Assembly: GCA_963639765.1 (NCBI GenBank)
Contig: CAVHXA010000027.1
Coordinates: 1-22,616, forward strand
Reading direction: 5' to 3'
From: CAVHXA01 sp963639765
Lineage (GTDB): Bacteria > Bacillota > Clostridia > Oscillospirales > Oscillospiraceae
Length of the DNA: 22,616 nt
How positions within the stretch are numbered: position 1 is the first letter of the stretch; the number at the start of each line of letters is the position of its first letter. The position numbers and the translations under genes are program-made. The notes under the pieces are model-generated. The model ran no database searches, was not told the DNA's origin, and saw nothing but the letters and a program-made list of their open reading frames with translations. Positions 21,962 through 22,616 of this stretch are shown here, in pieces.

Positions 21962-22616
21962 TCAATCATCAATGTAGTACGCTTCCGGGTCATGCCTGAC
22001 ACGCTTTTCTACCGGTGGCATTGTCATGTAATCACCGTAGAAGGTCGTTAAAACCTCATCATAATTCTTTGCAATTTTACAAATGGTATCTTCAAATGGA
22101 ATGTCAATCAGTTCATCAAACCACTCTGCCTTATATCGCTCCTTTTCAAATGTCAGTGGCCAGCAGATATCACCGACAAATTCGCCGGATGAATACTTAT
22201 CTAATGCAACAATTTTTTTGCACCAGTACTCGCTGTTCATACCAAGTAGAGAAAGAATCGCTCTTGCCGGAGCTGCAACAAGCTCCATATGTTTGTATTT
22301 TCTCTGACGGTAGTTTCCACCGATAATCAGCTTGTTTATTGCTTTGTAAAACTGTTGTTTTTTGAACTGCTTTCTAGCCTTTTCTGTCGTTCCCGCCCAA
22401 TACGAGAGGCAGAAAACATCGATCCAAACACCAATTGCGTACTTTTTAGAGATATTCTTCTCGTAGCAAATCGTCTTTGTATCAATAACCTTAAAAAACG
22501 GATAAAAGTTCGGCTTAACGGCAGGAAGGAGAAGCTTATATCGTTTCTCCGCATCAATATATGGATTTTTCTCTGCCAAGGCTTTCAGTTTGTTAAAATC
22601 CTTCTTGTATATGTAG
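21962..22616 (-). CDS. LicD-family phosphotransferase (LicD3), 5' end missing
   Basis: The frame is open to the right window edge, giving the last 217 residues of a LicD protein. The N-terminal GTLLG...DDDID core lies beyond the edge. What remains has the other family blocks: YPFFKVIDTKT, AIGVWIDVFCLSYW (usual form G-x-x-IDIFP-x-D), WPLTFEKERYKAEWFD, IAKNYDEVLTTFYGDYMTMP and PPVEKRVRHDP. It is the first gene of the operon visible here and is followed by the IspD/kinase fusion, which would make the CDP-linked donor that LicD uses. The central region is quite different from LicD1 and LicD2. No start codon is in the window, and TTG at 22579 is just an internal leucine. Confidence 0.85.
   Translation of the reverse strand, partial: YIYKKDFNKLKALAEKNPYIDAEKRYKLLLPAVKPNFYPFFKVIDTKTICYEKNISKKYAIGVWIDVFCLSYWAGTTEKARKQFKKQQFYKAINKLIIGGNYRQRKYKHMELVAAPARAILSLLGMNSEYWCKKIVALDKYSSGEFVGDICWPLTFEKERYKAEWFDELIDIPFEDTICKIAKNYDEVLTTFYGDYMTMPPVEKRVRHDPEAYYIDD

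Noticed and set aside
20329..22002. APH-like domain read as antibiotic resistance
   Set aside because: It is fused to an IspD-like domain inside a glycan operon; a biosynthetic kinase role is far more likely.
1..22616. CRISPR arrays, tRNA or rRNA genes, insertion sequences, attachment sites
   Set aside because: None seen: no regular spaced repeats, no cloverleaf-like sequence, and no transposase or integrase reading frame.

Overview
The window looks like a metagenome-derived contig (two runs of N) from a Gram-positive Firmicute, most likely a gut Clostridia-type organism. The pointers are strong AGGAGG-type ribosome sites, a Gram-positive style lipoprotein signal, many LicD/LicC/IspD-type genes, and EpsF/EpsG-type capsule genes. 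The assignment is inference; there is no rRNA or other marker gene here.

Layout. (1) 1-3300 is a patch of ordinary genes: the 5' end of a MATE efflux gene behind a MarR regulator with a clear promoter and operator, then a divergent pair (NAD-dependent epimerase on the minus strand, TetR-family regulator on the plus strand) with overlapping promoters, then a DUF308/HdeD-like membrane protein and a long hairpin. The part from about 800 to 3230 is visibly GC-rich. (2) 3561-6016, minus strand, is a two-gene unit: a winged-helix/LicC-type nucleotidyltransferase fusion followed by an APC-family permease. (3) 6263-22616, minus strand, is one long, tightly spaced surface-glycan operon that enters from beyond the right edge. 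In order of transcription it encodes LicD3 (partial), an IspD-like cytidylyltransferase fused to an APH-like kinase, a serine-acetyltransferase-like O-acetyltransferase, a second IspD-like enzyme, a four-gene sugar/polyol-type ABC importer, an FrhB/FdhB-like oxidoreductase, a ferredoxin-pyruvyltransferase fusion, a glycerophosphodiester phosphodiesterase, a truncated acyltransferase-3, an EpsF-like glycosyltransferase, an EpsG/Wzy-like polymerase, LicD2, a Wzx-like flippase and LicD1.

How it may work together (inference): the ABC importer and phosphodiesterase supply a small polyol or phospho-polyol. The kinase/cytidylyltransferase fusion and the second IspD make CDP-activated forms. LicD enzymes move the phospho-ligand onto a repeat unit made by glycosyltransferases, which Wzx flips and Wzy polymerises. 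O-acetyl and pyruvate-ketal groups are further decorations.

The most striking observation is three reading frames broken exactly at poly-G tracts on the coding strand: G10 in the O-acetyltransferase, G10 in the ferredoxin-pyruvyltransferase and G6 in LicD1. In each case a one-base length change restores a full-length family member. All three encode glycan decoration, so this may be a slipped-strand phase-variable decoration system. The rival explanation is homopolymer error in the assembly.
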